From positions 1-22,618 of the IMG/VR virus record IMGVR_UViG_3300023174_000673: DNA of 22,618 bases; one strand, 5' to 3'. This document shows positions 13,715 through 22,101 of this stretch, in pieces. Both the position numbers and the translations under genes were made by a program. This DNA is from a virus. How positions within the stretch are numbered: the first letter of the stretch is position 1; the number at the start of each line of letters is the position of its first letter. The notes under the pieces are model-generated. The model did not search any database. It was not told the DNA's origin and saw only the letters and a list, made by a program, of their open reading frames with translations.

Positions 13715-13921
13715 ATGGAATTAAAAGAACTTATTGATGAAATTTGCGAAGAAGTGCATTATTCGCAAAATGAACAAAGAAAAAGATATCTGGAAAGTTA
13801 TCTTCAGGAACTTTTATCTTATCAAAAAAATAATCCAAATGAAGATAAAGTTCCGACTCCGTTGCAATTATATTGCAACGACCACCCAGAAGCATTAGAG
13901 TGTAGATTATACGATGATTGA
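13715..13921 (+). CDS. CP12-like small protein
   Basis: 68 residues. The C-terminal part TPLQLYCNDHPEALECRLYDD (from residue 48) is the CP12 signature: C54-X8-C63 followed by R-(x)-Y-(D/E)-D. CP12 in cyanobacteria binds GAPDH with this C-terminal loop and PRK with an N-terminal Cys pair, shutting down the Calvin cycle; cyanophages carry cp12 as a metabolic gene. Here the N-terminal half (charged helix with C11 only) lacks the second N-terminal Cys and the AWDxVEEL core is degenerate (YLESYLQEL). It could therefore bind GAPDH only. It is inserted between gp27 (5 bases upstream) and gp5 (8-base overlap at 13914). The alternative is a structural small protein with a chance-similar end, but the match is close. 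Confidence 0.72.
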   Translation: MELKELIDEICEEVHYSQNEQRKRYLESYLQELLSYQKNNPNEDKVPTPLQLYCNDHPEALECRLYDD

Positions 13922-16763
13922 AGAAAGTTTATTAAAATCCAATTATATTGGAAAAGATGGTTTTACTTGGTGGATTGGTCAAGTGGCACATTCTTCCGTT
14001 TGGGCAGAAAAATCAGAAATGTCTTTAGAAGGTACTAAAGATGGAGTATGGGGAGCAAGATGTAAAGTTAGAATAGTTGGATATCATTCCTTTGATGGAA
14101 ATATTCTTTCTGATGATGATTTGCCTTGGGCACAAGTAATGCTAGACCCTTCCTTTGGAAGTGCTCAAGGTGGTATTGGAGGAACATTGCATCTAAGAGG
14201 CGGTGAAACTTGTTTTGGATTTTTCTTGGATGGGGATGATGGACAACAACCAGTAATTATTGGATTACTTTACCGTAGTGATGGAACAAAAAACTTACAG
14301 ACAGAAGATGTCGTAACAAAAGAAAAAAGTTCAAAGTTCAAACCTTTTACTGGACATCCTGGAAATCTAATTAAACCATCACAAAAAGATAGCAGAGCGT
14401 CAAAATCTTTTACAGAAGCAGAGACATCACCATTATCTCAAGCATCTGCAACAAATATTGCCTTTAAGTCTGATTTTGGATTTAGCAGTACATCAACAAC
14501 CAATAGTGCAACAATACAACAGTTTGGTGATAAAATTGCAGGAATTAAATCTGGTATTCCTGCTGCATCTACTCTTTCGGTAGAAAAAAAGGCAGATATT
14601 ACTTTAGTTAGACCAAATGGATGTGAAAATAATTTAATCGGACAGATTACACAAGCAATACAAGACTTTATTGCAGTTACAAATGGACTTGATAGATATT
14701 TGCATATTTATATTGATCCAATCTTAAATGAAGTTGTAAATGTTGGAAATTTAGTAAAAAAAACGGCAAGTCAAGTTCTTGGAATTGTAAAATTAATTAT
14801 TAATAATTTAAGAGGTACAATTTTTAAATGTATTGCTTCATTATTTCGTAAGTTAGTTGGATTGGTAGTTCCACCACCACAACAAACAATTGTTTTGGAA
14901 GCAATGAAGAAAATTTTGGATACAATATTTTGTATTCTTGAAAAACTTCCTGCTAGCCTTCTTAATTTTATTGAAAATATGCTTAGTGATTTGATTGCTC
15001 CAATAAATGCACCTGCTTGTGCTATAGAGCAATTAACTGCTGGTATTCTTTCTGAATTGATGAATGCTATTGAAGATACACTTGCAGATATTATGTCTGG
15101 AATTAGTTGGTTGACTAATGGATTGAGTTCAATTACTGGAATTCTAAATCAAGCAAGTTCATTAGCATCACAAATTTTAAGTTTTCTTGAATGTACTGGA
15201 CTTGCTTGTAAGACTCCAAGTGTTTGGGCTGCTAAATTTGGACCAAATGAAAAGGAAGCAGACGATTGGCAAAAAATGGTCTCTAATGTGAATATATTAA
15301 ATGGATTAAGTAAAGATTTGGGTTCTATTGAAGCAGCAATTGGAGAAACACCAATTTATGGTGGAATTAATGGAAGACTCAATTCTTTGTTTAATACTTG
15401 CAATCAAAAAGTAACAAATCCAACAAATCAAAATGATATAATACCATTACCCCCTGGAGTTAGATATCCAAGTTGTATTCCTCCAATTGTAAGAATTGTT
15501 GGTAGTGATGGAATTGGTGCTAATGCAGTTCCGATTGTTGGTGCAAATGGTTCAATTTTTTCAGTAGAAGTAACTAGTGGTGGATATGGATATAACACAA
15601 AACCAACAGTTGTAATTGTGGATAATAGTGGATATGGAACTGGAGCAACGGCAGAGGCAGTCATTGAGAACCAAAAAGTAACTTCGATCTATGTAACGAA
15701 TTATGGTTCTGGGTATTGTGCCGGAAATTATACTGGTATTGGATCTACATCTCCTTCTTCTGGTATTGGATCTACAACTCCTTCTTCTGGTATTGGATCA
15801 ACATCTACTTCTTCAGTCAAACCATCTATAGTTTTAAAATTAACTTCTTCTAAGAAGAATATTATAGAAGGAGATAAATTTGATGTAATTCTTAATACAG
15901 AAAATGTAAATGATGGTACAAAATTTGATTATACGATTACTGGCATTCAAAGAAATGAAATTGATAAAGATTTAAAAGGATCTTTTGTGATTAATAACCG
16001 AACTTCTATCTTATCAATTCAAACAAAAAATAATCTTCTATATGATAAAGAACTTTTTACTTTAAAACTGAATGATTACAATAAATCTATTGACGTTTTA
16101 TTTAATAAAAAACAAGTTACAAATAAAGATACACAGTATATTTTAACTACTTCTTCTGATTTTATTACAGAAGGGGAAAGTTTTGTGATTAAATTGCAAA
16201 CTAAAAATATACCAGACAATACATTAGTTTCTTATTCTATTTCTGGAGTTAATTCAAAAGTATTAAATAATTCCCCTCTAGTCGGTTCATTTCAAGTTAT
16301 ACAAGGAAAAGCAGAGATTTCGATTAAAACAATTAAAGGTGTGATAGATAAAAATTCTATATTTAGATTAATACTTGATAATAAGAAAGCATCAGTTAGT
16401 GTATTAATAAAGGCGATAACAAAATCTACTCCACCACTAGGAATTAGAACTGATGTGAGTGGTTGTATTGAGAAGATAATAGTAATATCTCCTGGATATG
16501 GTTATACGACTGGAGATAGAATTACTGATGGAAAAAATACATATACTCCAATTGTTTCTCCTGGTGGTGGTGCAATTGTAAATATATTACCACTTAATAG
16601 TCCAATTTGTGGTTTTACGGAACCTCCAGATCTCACTATAAATACAAGAACAGGTGTTAGTGCTCAAGTTATTCCACTTATGAAATATTATCCTTCATAC
16701 GATACAATAGAACAACAAAAACTAACATCAATAGGAAGTACTTCGGTTATTGATTGTATATGA
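13914..16763 (+). CDS. gp5: gp5-like baseplate hub protein with OB domain and beta-repeat C-terminus
   Basis: 949 residues (T4 gp5: 575). The N-terminal ~125 residues are an OB-type domain as in T4 gp5: ARCKVRIVGYHSF, DLPWAQVMLDP, LRGGETCFGFFLDGDDGQQP and VIIGLLYR. T4 gp5 has a lysozyme next; here I see none. Instead there is a helical, hydrophobic middle (about 240-440) with several Cys. A Gly-Tyr repeat domain follows (~540-605, SGGYGYNTKPTVVIVD, NYGSGYC), then three GIGSTxPSS repeats (608-634), two beta-sandwich repeats (~636-737 and 739-840, each with an I(I/T)EG(D/E)xF strand, Calx-beta-like), and a second Gly-Tyr domain (SPGYGYTTGD, ~855). Wall cutting is apparently delegated to the two hydrolase proteins upstream. 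Overlaps the next start as ATGA. Confidence 0.78.
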   Translation: MIEESLLKSNYIGKDGFTWWIGQVAHSSVWAEKSEMSLEGTKDGVWGARCKVRIVGYHSFDGNILSDDDLPWAQVMLDPSFGSAQGGIGGTLHLRGGETCFGFFLDGDDGQQPVIIGLLYRSDGTKNLQTEDVVTKEKSSKFKPFTGHPGNLIKPSQKDSRASKSFTEAETSPLSQASATNIAFKSDFGFSSTSTTNSATIQQFGDKIAGIKSGIPAASTLSVEKKADITLVRPNGCENNLIGQITQAIQDFIAVTNGLDRYLHIYIDPILNEVVNVGNLVKKTASQVLGIVKLIINNLRGTIFKCIASLFRKLVGLVVPPPQQTIVLEAMKKILDTIFCILEKLPASLLNFIENMLSDLIAPINAPACAIEQLTAGILSELMNAIEDTLADIMSGISWLTNGLSSITGILNQASSLASQILSFLECTGLACKTPSVWAAKFGPNEKEADDWQKMVSNVNILNGLSKDLGSIEAAIGETPIYGGINGRLNSLFNTCNQKVTNPTNQNDIIPLPPGVRYPSCIPPIVRIVGSDGIGANAVPIVGANGSIFSVEVTSGGYGYNTKPTVVIVDNSGYGTGATAEAVIENQKVTSIYVTNYGSGYCAGNYTGIGSTSPSSGIGSTTPSSGIGSTSTSSVKPSIVLKLTSSKKNIIEGDKFDVILNTENVNDGTKFDYTITGIQRNEIDKDLKGSFVINNRTSILSIQTKNNLLYDKELFTLKLNDYNKSIDVLFNKKQVTNKDTQYILTTSSDFITEGESFVIKLQTKNIPDNTLVSYSISGVNSKVLNNSPLVGSFQVIQGKAEISIKTIKGVIDKNSIFRLILDNKKASVSVLIKAITKSTPPLGIRTDVSGCIEKIIVISPGYGYTTGDRITDGKNTYTPIVSPGGGAIVNILPLNSPICGFTEPPDLTINTRTGVSAQVIPLMKYYPSYDTIEQQKLTSIGSTSVIDCI
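15735..15815 (+). repeat. Three 27-base tandem repeats in the gp5-like gene
   Basis: Three in-frame units starting GGTATTGGATC at 15735, 15762 and 15789, encoding GIGSTSPSS, GIGSTTPSS and GIGSTSTSS. The first two differ by one base. They form a short linker before the beta-sandwich repeats. Confidence 0.9.
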
Positions 16764-17326
16764 ATAAGAGAAACCCATTTGCCAGACAGCTTCCAGGATT
16801 TAGATTTGAAGCAGGCACAGATAGTGCTAAAAACGGAAAAATAGATATTGCTTGTACAACAGATAAGGGACAAGGACTTATTATTTACGAAAATGGAAAT
16901 TCTGATTTTGTTGTAAATAAAACTTCAAAAGAAGTTGTGGGACATAAAATTGCTGATGATAAAACACCAGCAAAAATAATTGATGCTCTAAATGGAGATA
17001 TTCATTTGAGAGCAATCAATGGAACTATTATTCTTGAAGCAAAAAATATTCGTATTATTGGTGTAGATGGTTCGGAAGGTGAAGTAACAATTCAAGGTTC
17101 CAAAATTGTTAAAATGAGTGCACCAAATGTAGAAGTCCAATCAAGTGGCGCTGCAACAGTCGCAGCGGCACAAGGTGTAAATATTGCTGGTGCTTATACT
17201 GACATTCATGCTTCTACACAAACTACACTTTCAAGTGGTGTAGATGCAGATAGTTCTTCGATTTTGGGACAAGTAATAGCAGCGATTAAAAAATTCAAAG
17301 ATTTCTTCAAATCCATATGTAACTAA
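16760..17326 (+). CDS. Beta-helical baseplate spike protein (separate gp5 C-domain equivalent)
   Basis: 188 residues from the ATG at 16760 (ATGA overlap with gp5). Residues ~60-165 are short alternating beta-strands: KIIDALNGDIHLRAINGTII, LEAKNIRI, EVTIQGSKIVKMSAPNVEVQ, ATVAAAQGVNI. This pattern is found in gp5 C-terminal and VgrG-like triple beta-helix spikes that pierce the outer membrane. The N-terminal RNPFARQLPGFRFEAGTDS is typical of spike attachment segments in cyanophages as I recall. The C-terminus (IKKFKDFFKSICN) is helical. In T4 the spike is part of gp5; here it is an independent ORF. Confidence 0.72.
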   Translation: MNKRNPFARQLPGFRFEAGTDSAKNGKIDIACTTDKGQGLIIYENGNSDFVVNKTSKEVVGHKIADDKTPAKIIDALNGDIHLRAINGTIILEAKNIRIIGVDGSEGEVTIQGSKIVKMSAPNVEVQSSGAATVAAAQGVNIAGAYTDIHASTQTTLSSGVDADSSSILGQVIAAIKKFKDFFKSICN

Positions 17327-18114
17327 TGGCTGATTTAACAATTGCGAATGTTGGGGAAAAATTAATTTGCGGGCAAGTTGATACTTCGTTTTTAACTGCA
17401 GGTGCTAAATTAACACCAGGAACTGCTGCATTAAATGGTCCAGTATATATTGGCGGAACATTACAGGCAGGAATAGCAAGAGCTGCTTGTATGATTGGTC
17501 CTCCAATAGGAGTATCAGTTCCTGCATCACTTGAAGTTACAGGCATTTCAAATCTTCTTGGACCGATTACCAATATAACTGGTATTACCAATAATCTTGG
17601 GATTTTTAATTGCTATGGTGCAGCATTTAAAAACGGCATAGATATGTCGAATGGATTAAAAGTAAATAATAGTTCTCATATTACAAATGGAGCAAAGGTA
17701 GTTAATGGTCCTTTAGTTGTAATGGGTATTTGTAATGTGGTGGGTATGTTTAGTGCTCTTGGCGGAGTTGCAGCACCATTTAAGTTATTTGATATTCCGC
17801 ATCCAACAAAGGAAAAACATAGGTTAAGGCACGGTTGTTTGGAAGGACCAGAAAATGGAGTTTATACTCGTGGTAGATTGATAAATTCGAATATAATTAA
17901 TTTGCCTGATTATTGGACTGGATTAGTTGATGAGACATCAATTACAGTTCATTTGACTTCTTATATTTTGCATCAAGAACTTTATGTGCAAAAAATAGAA
18001 AATAATAAAATAAATATATTAAATAACTCCGGTGGAAAAATAGATTGTAGTTATATTGTATATGCAACAAGAAAAGATATTTCAAAATTGATTGTCGAGT
18101 ACGAAGGAGAATAG
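17326..18114 (+). CDS. Tail/fibre structural protein with beta-repeat and IPHPTK domain
   Basis: 262 residues. The first ~145 are short Gly-Asn beta repeats (LEVTGISNLLGPITNITGIT, GLKVNNSSHITNGAKVVNGP), probably a trimeric beta-helix. The C-terminal ~110 carry a motif widespread in phage structural proteins: FDIPHPTKEKHRLRHGCLEG, then PENGVYTRGR, LPDYWTGLVDETSITVHLT and ELYVQKIENNKINI. I know this as a terminal domain of fibre or structural proteins without established function. Starts by TAATG overlap with the spike gene. Position suggests a baseplate spike tip or short fibre part. Confidence 0.62.
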   Translation: MADLTIANVGEKLICGQVDTSFLTAGAKLTPGTAALNGPVYIGGTLQAGIARAACMIGPPIGVSVPASLEVTGISNLLGPITNITGITNNLGIFNCYGAAFKNGIDMSNGLKVNNSSHITNGAKVVNGPLVVMGICNVVGMFSALGGVAAPFKLFDIPHPTKEKHRLRHGCLEGPENGVYTRGRLINSNIINLPDYWTGLVDETSITVHLTSYILHQELYVQKIENNKINILNNSGGKIDCSYIVYATRKDISKLIVEYEGE

Positions 18115-18116
18115 AT

Positions 18117-19094
18117 ATGACGAGAGAAACATTAATTATAAAATATGATGCGGAATTGAGTTTAATACAAAATCAAATTACAACAATTGGAGAGTTGAAG
18201 GAACCACTTCAGTCTTCGATCAATGAACTTGTATCACCAATATCACAGTTGGATGAGAATATAGCGCAAGTTACAGTAAGTATTAATAAAAAAATATATG
18301 ATATTTCAATTCTTTCTGGAATTGCTAATAGTTGTGGTTGTGGTACTACATCTTCTTTTTATTATTACGAACAAGCAAAAGCACATCGTATTAATGCAGA
18401 GAGTACTTCATATTCTGGAACAAATCCATATTCCCCACTTGATGGAACAGATGGATCGACTGCATTTACTTCTGGAATTGGATCTACTTCTGTAGTTGTT
18501 GGTGCAGATAAGAGTTCAATATTAGAATTGATTATCAATACTCCTGGATCTGGATTTATTTCTTCTACTTATTATGGAAAAGTTCTGAATGGTGGAGGAG
18601 GAAATGGAGCAAAGGCAGATGTGACTGTATCTGCTGGTGGAACAGTTTCGAGTGTAATTGTGAATAATGGTGGAAGTGGATATTCGGTAAATGATGTTCT
18701 TACGATTGCTACATTATCTGGAGCATCATTTAAAGTAACTGATGTTGGTTCTCCTATTTTGGGTACTGGAGTTGATACTTATATTGTTGCGAGTGTAGGA
18801 ATTGGATCTACAGAGATTTATGAAATTAGTTCTACTGAAACAAGTTCTTGCCCTATATCTTGTTCTACTTATGCTTCTCAAATAAGTACATTACGATCAG
18901 AGTTGAATACATTAAAATCTCAAAGAGATGGAATTATAGTTGGATCCAATTCTCTCAAAGTTGAAACTAAAAGGTCTTATACGCAAAGATATGGATACAT
19001 ATTTGCAGAAGGCGATTTAAATTCAAGAAAAGGTGAAATAAACAACATAAAATCAGTTCTAAACAACTCAACATATAATCAGTATTTCTCATGA
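18117..19094 (+). CDS. Structural protein with coiled coils flanking a Gly-Tyr repeat domain
   Basis: 325 residues, preceded by a good Shine-Dalgarno (AAGGAGA 18104-18110). N-terminal coiled coil (about 5-65: LIIKYDAELSLIQNQITTIG ...). A beta domain (~100-235) has the same Gly-X-Gly-Tyr pattern as gp5 (SVIVNNGGSGYSVNDVLTI) and two GIGST motifs. A second coiled coil (~250-280: YASQISTLRSELNTLKSQRD) and C-terminal helices follow. Cys cluster NSCGCG near 72 and SSCPISC near 246. No specific function recognised; likely a fibre or baseplate-fibre linker given the position. Confidence 0.6.
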   Translation: MTRETLIIKYDAELSLIQNQITTIGELKEPLQSSINELVSPISQLDENIAQVTVSINKKIYDISILSGIANSCGCGTTSSFYYYEQAKAHRINAESTSYSGTNPYSPLDGTDGSTAFTSGIGSTSVVVGADKSSILELIINTPGSGFISSTYYGKVLNGGGGNGAKADVTVSAGGTVSSVIVNNGGSGYSVNDVLTIATLSGASFKVTDVGSPILGTGVDTYIVASVGIGSTEIYEISSTETSSCPISCSTYASQISTLRSELNTLKSQRDGIIVGSNSLKVETKRSYTQRYGYIFAEGDLNSRKGEINNIKSVLNNSTYNQYFS

Positions 19095-20269
19095 GCATTC
19101 TTCTCCGAGACACTAGAACTGGTATAATTACATCTACAGATCTATTCGGAGATACACTTGGTTTATATCTTCGTGAAAATCCAGATATTGTAAGAGTTGG
19201 TTTAGGGACAACTGCAAATTCTGATTATTATGTTTTGTTGAATTCAAATGATATTGAATCTACACAACCAAATGTAAGTAATAACTTAAAATTTAATCCT
19301 TATACTGGTTCTTTAAGTGGAATTAGTAGTATTTCTGGAACTATTGGATATGCTTCTAGTGCAGGTATAGCAACTTATGCAACCTCAAGTGGTATAGCAA
19401 CTTATGCTTCTAGTGCAGGTATAGCAACTTATGCAACCTCAAGTGGTATAGCAACTTATGCTTCTAGTGCAGGTATAGCAACTTATGTAATCACTAATGC
19501 AAACTTAACTGGTGATATAACTTCTTCTGGTAATGTAACTGCTATTGCTGCTGGAGTAATCGTTGATGCTGATATTAATGCTAGTGCTGGTATTGTTGAT
19601 ACTAAATTAGCAACTATAAGTACCGCAGGTAAAGTATCTAATAGTGCTACGACTGCAACTAATGCTAATACTGCATCTACTATAGTTGCTCGTGATGCTT
19701 CTGGTAACTTTAGTGCTGGTACGATTACAGCAACTTCTTTTAGTGGTAATGGTGCGAATTTAACGGGTATTGATGCAACAAGAATTGTAAATGGAAATTC
19801 AAATATAACTGTAAATAGCAATAATACGATTACAACAACAGCAAATTCTGCAACAATCAATACTGTTTCTTCTACTGGAGTTGCAATGGCTTCTGGCAAA
19901 AGACTTGATATATCTTCTTTTACTGAAACTGTTCAAACTCTTGGATCTTCTGGGTCTGCAATTAGTGGATCAAATGCTTTGGATGTTGGGACATACTCTA
20001 CATTTATTGCTTATGTCGGAACATCTGCAGTTACATTTACTTTAACTGGTGGTGTTAATGGAAGACTTTCTTCTTGGACTTTAATTTTAATTTATACTAA
20101 CTCTGGAACAAGATCTATAACTTTTAGTTTTGGGACATTACGATATCCTGGTGGTTCTTCGTCTATTACTTTATCAAATACTCAAGTTCATGATGTGGTA
20201 TCATTTTTTACTGCAGATAATGCAACAAATACTTATGCCTCAATTATTGGATTGGGATTTGCAACATAA
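19091..20269 (+). CDS. Tail fibre-like protein with tandem repeats
   Basis: 392 residues, ATGA overlap with the previous gene. The N-terminal ~70 residues (GLYLRENPDIVRVGLGTTAN) resemble fibre attachment segments. Residues 88-132 are five 9-residue repeats (ASSAGIATY / ATSSGIATY), followed by NANLTGDITSSGNVTAI and later IVARDASGNFSAGTITATSF with NGANLTGI, typical of phage fibre shafts. The C-terminal ~120 residues (TYSTFIAYVGTSAVTFTLTG, LSSWTLILIYTNSGTRSITF) look like a compact beta knob that may bind the host surface. Confidence 0.72.
   Translation: MSILLRDTRTGIITSTDLFGDTLGLYLRENPDIVRVGLGTTANSDYYVLLNSNDIESTQPNVSNNLKFNPYTGSLSGISSISGTIGYASSAGIATYATSSGIATYASSAGIATYATSSGIATYASSAGIATYVITNANLTGDITSSGNVTAIAAGVIVDADINASAGIVDTKLATISTAGKVSNSATTATNANTASTIVARDASGNFSAGTITATSFSGNGANLTGIDATRIVNGNSNITVNSNNTITTTANSATINTVSSTGVAMASGKRLDISSFTETVQTLGSSGSAISGSNALDVGTYSTFIAYVGTSAVTFTLTGGVNGRLSSWTLILIYTNSGTRSITFSFGTLRYPGGSSSITLSNTQVHDVVSFFTADNATNTYASIIGLGFAT
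19352..19486 (+). repeat. Alternating 27-base tandem repeats (A-B-A-B-A)
   Basis: Unit A GCTTCTAGTGCAGG... (27 bases, at 19352, 19406, 19460) alternates with unit B GCAACCTCAAGTGG... (at 19379, 19433). Both end GGTATAGCAACTTAT. A plus B form a 54-base period repeated without a single change, so amplification is recent. Protein: ASSAGIATY and ATSSGIATY. Confidence 0.95.
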
Positions 20270-22086
20270 TGTTTATATTAAAAAGACTTGCCGGGGCGTT
20301 TGTAAAAATTTATAAACCCACAATCACATCACCAACAGCAAGTCAAATTGTAGGTAGTAGAACACCAACAATTACATCAAGTGCTTTTTCCAAATATGGA
20401 AATATAACTCACGCATCAAGCGACTGGCAAGTTTCTGATGCTTTAGATTTTAATACAATTCGTTGGTCATCAAGTAATGATACATCAAATAAGACATCAA
20501 TCACTTCTAGTGACTTGGCAGGTGGAGATCGTTATGTAAGAGTTAGATATAAATCAAATACTGGAATTTATTCTGATTGGTCTGATGCTGTTCTATTTAC
20601 TTCTCCTTGGGCAACTGGCACTGGTGTTTTGGTAAGTTCTACAGTATTTGAACTTTCTACATCAGCACCTGTAACCATACAATCGGGAACTTATCGCATT
20701 ACTCTTTGGGGTGGCGGCGGCGGCGGTGCAGCAGGTGGAGGAAATGGTCCACGACCAGGTGGAGGTGCTGGGTCTGTATCAAAAGATGTAACATATCCAT
20801 CTCCAACATCAATTTCATTTACCATTGGTACGAAAGGTGGTTATGGAAGTGAAAATATAGGTGGTGGATGGGGTGGTTCCCCAGGTGGAGGAAATGGTGG
20901 AAATGCTGGAGGTTATCAGAAATGGTGTGGTGGAGGCGGCGGCGGATCTTCAAGTGCAATAGGTATGATTGCTGCCGGTGGTGGAGGTTCTGGTGCTGAT
21001 GGTGGTGGCCCTGGTGGTCCTGGTGGATCTGGTAATAGTTCTGGTGGATCTGGCGGCGGTGGTGGAGAAGGGGGACAACCAGGAGATGGTTACGGCGGCG
21101 GCGGTGGTGGATCTAATGGATCTAATCAACCTCAAGGTGGACCAGGAGGCGGCGGTTCTAATGGTGGAAGTTATTCATCTGGGTATAGTTCTCCAGGAAC
21201 TGTAGCAGCAAATCGTTATTATTCTACAAGTAGCTCTTATTATTATGGAGATGCTGATACTAATGGTGGTGCAAGAATTCAAAAAATTGCAGCACAAGTT
21301 ACACCAGTAGTTTCTATTACAAGCAATCTTGCATCAACATCAAGTTCAACTGCCGGAAGTAGTTTATCTTTTAGTATTACTGCTACTGATACTGCAAATA
21401 ATGATAGTACAGTTGCGTATCAGTGGTATGTGAGCACTGATGGTGGAAGCAATTATTCTGCAATTTCTGGGCAAAATGCACAAACATTAACCAGATATCA
21501 ACCATTTTATTATAGTGATAATGGGCATAAAATTAAGTGTAGGGCAACAGTTACTAATTCTGTCGGCAGTAACTATACAGATTCTACTGTTTGTACTTTA
21601 ACAGTTGCACGAAATTATGATTGTAGCGGTGCAACTGTCACAGGAACACTAAACCTTTCTAGCTCAGGTCCAAAACCATCCACTAATGGTAATGGAGATG
21701 ATACCTGGGGAACTTGGTCTCCTGGATATGATGATATTTGTGAAATTAATGGAAGTACAAATAGTTTTAATGTTAAGGGTAGATTTTGTAATTGGCAAGC
21801 AAAATTAGAACTAAGAATTACAAGGTCTACAGACGGAACTCGTCGTCATTGGGGAGATCAAACACGAAGTGGTACTCAAGACAATTATCAAAATTTTCAA
21901 TTAAATGCAAATGGTGGTGGATGGGATCCAGGAAATGATGGTATTCCGACATTTCGTTTGATGATAGTTGATAGTGATACTCAATGTCAAAATGGTAATC
22001 AAGACATTGGTGCAGAGCAAGAAACTACTGTTACATTGAGTTATTCGTATAAAAGAAGAACCTATTACTACGATAGTCGTCCATAA
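20269..22086 (+). CDS. Glycine-rich tail adhesin with FnIII/Ig-like domains
   Basis: 605 residues. Residues ~15-112 look like a fibronectin/Ig-type domain (PTITSPTASQIVGSRTPTIT ... YVRVRYKSNTGIYSDWSDAV). Residues ~140-300 are a glycine-rich domain opening ITLWGGGGGGAAGGG, with runs of Gly broken by Asn, Ser, Pro and a hydrophobic SSAIGMIAAGGGGSG. Such domains pack as polyglycine-II helices in adhesins like phage S16 gp38 and define receptor binding. Residues ~325-432 are another Ig-like domain (SSLSFSITATD..YQWYVSTDGGSNYSAISGQ). The C-terminal ~170 residues (WGTWSPGYDDICEINGSTNS) are unrecognised, with Cys pairs. Likely the host-recognition tip. Start ATG at 20269 overlaps the previous stop (TAATG). 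Confidence 0.75.
   Translation: MFILKRLAGAFVKIYKPTITSPTASQIVGSRTPTITSSAFSKYGNITHASSDWQVSDALDFNTIRWSSSNDTSNKTSITSSDLAGGDRYVRVRYKSNTGIYSDWSDAVLFTSPWATGTGVLVSSTVFELSTSAPVTIQSGTYRITLWGGGGGGAAGGGNGPRPGGGAGSVSKDVTYPSPTSISFTIGTKGGYGSENIGGGWGGSPGGGNGGNAGGYQKWCGGGGGGSSSAIGMIAAGGGGSGADGGGPGGPGGSGNSSGGSGGGGGEGGQPGDGYGGGGGGSNGSNQPQGGPGGGGSNGGSYSSGYSSPGTVAANRYYSTSSSYYYGDADTNGGARIQKIAAQVTPVVSITSNLASTSSSTAGSSLSFSITATDTANNDSTVAYQWYVSTDGGSNYSAISGQNAQTLTRYQPFYYSDNGHKIKCRATVTNSVGSNYTDSTVCTLTVARNYDCSGATVTGTLNLSSSGPKPSTNGNGDDTWGTWSPGYDDICEINGSTNSFNVKGRFCNWQAKLELRITRSTDGTRRHWGDQTRSGTQDNYQNFQLNANGGGWDPGNDGIPTFRLMIVDSDTQCQNGNQDIGAEQETTVTLSYSYKRRTYYYDSRP
20707..21175 (+). repeat. GGN/GGC glycine codon-rich low-complexity tract
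   Basis: Repeated GGTGG, GGCGGCGG and GGTGGA motifs, much richer in G than the surrounding AT-rich genome. Several GGCGGCGGCGG-type runs (20709, 20936, 21093) encode polyglycine. Such tracts recombine and slip easily, which suits a variable adhesin. Confidence 0.85.
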
Positions 22087-22089
22087 ATA
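22082..22089 (+). promoter_or_regulatory. Late promoter before the last gene of the operon
   Basis: CATAAATA (NATAAATA form) overlaps the stop of the adhesin gene and lies 12 bases before the ATG at 22102. The spacing to the start is shorter than at the other sites (21-24), so the leader would be very short. Confidence 0.5.
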
Positions 22090-22101
22090 GTTTAAAAAAA
22101 T

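Noticed and set aside
18010-18016. ATAAATA as a late promoter for the gene at 18117
   Set aside because: It lies 100 bases upstream inside coding sequence for an Asn/Ile/Lys-rich stretch, where such words are expected by chance; the gene has its own strong Shine-Dalgarno and is coupled to its neighbour.
19352-19486. CRISPR array
   Set aside because: Repeats are contiguous, in frame and without spacers; they encode a fibre shaft.
19483-19899. Minus-strand ORF of 138 codons
   Set aside because: Antisense of the fibre gene; hydrophobic low-complexity translation produced by Ala/Thr/Asn codons on the coding strand.
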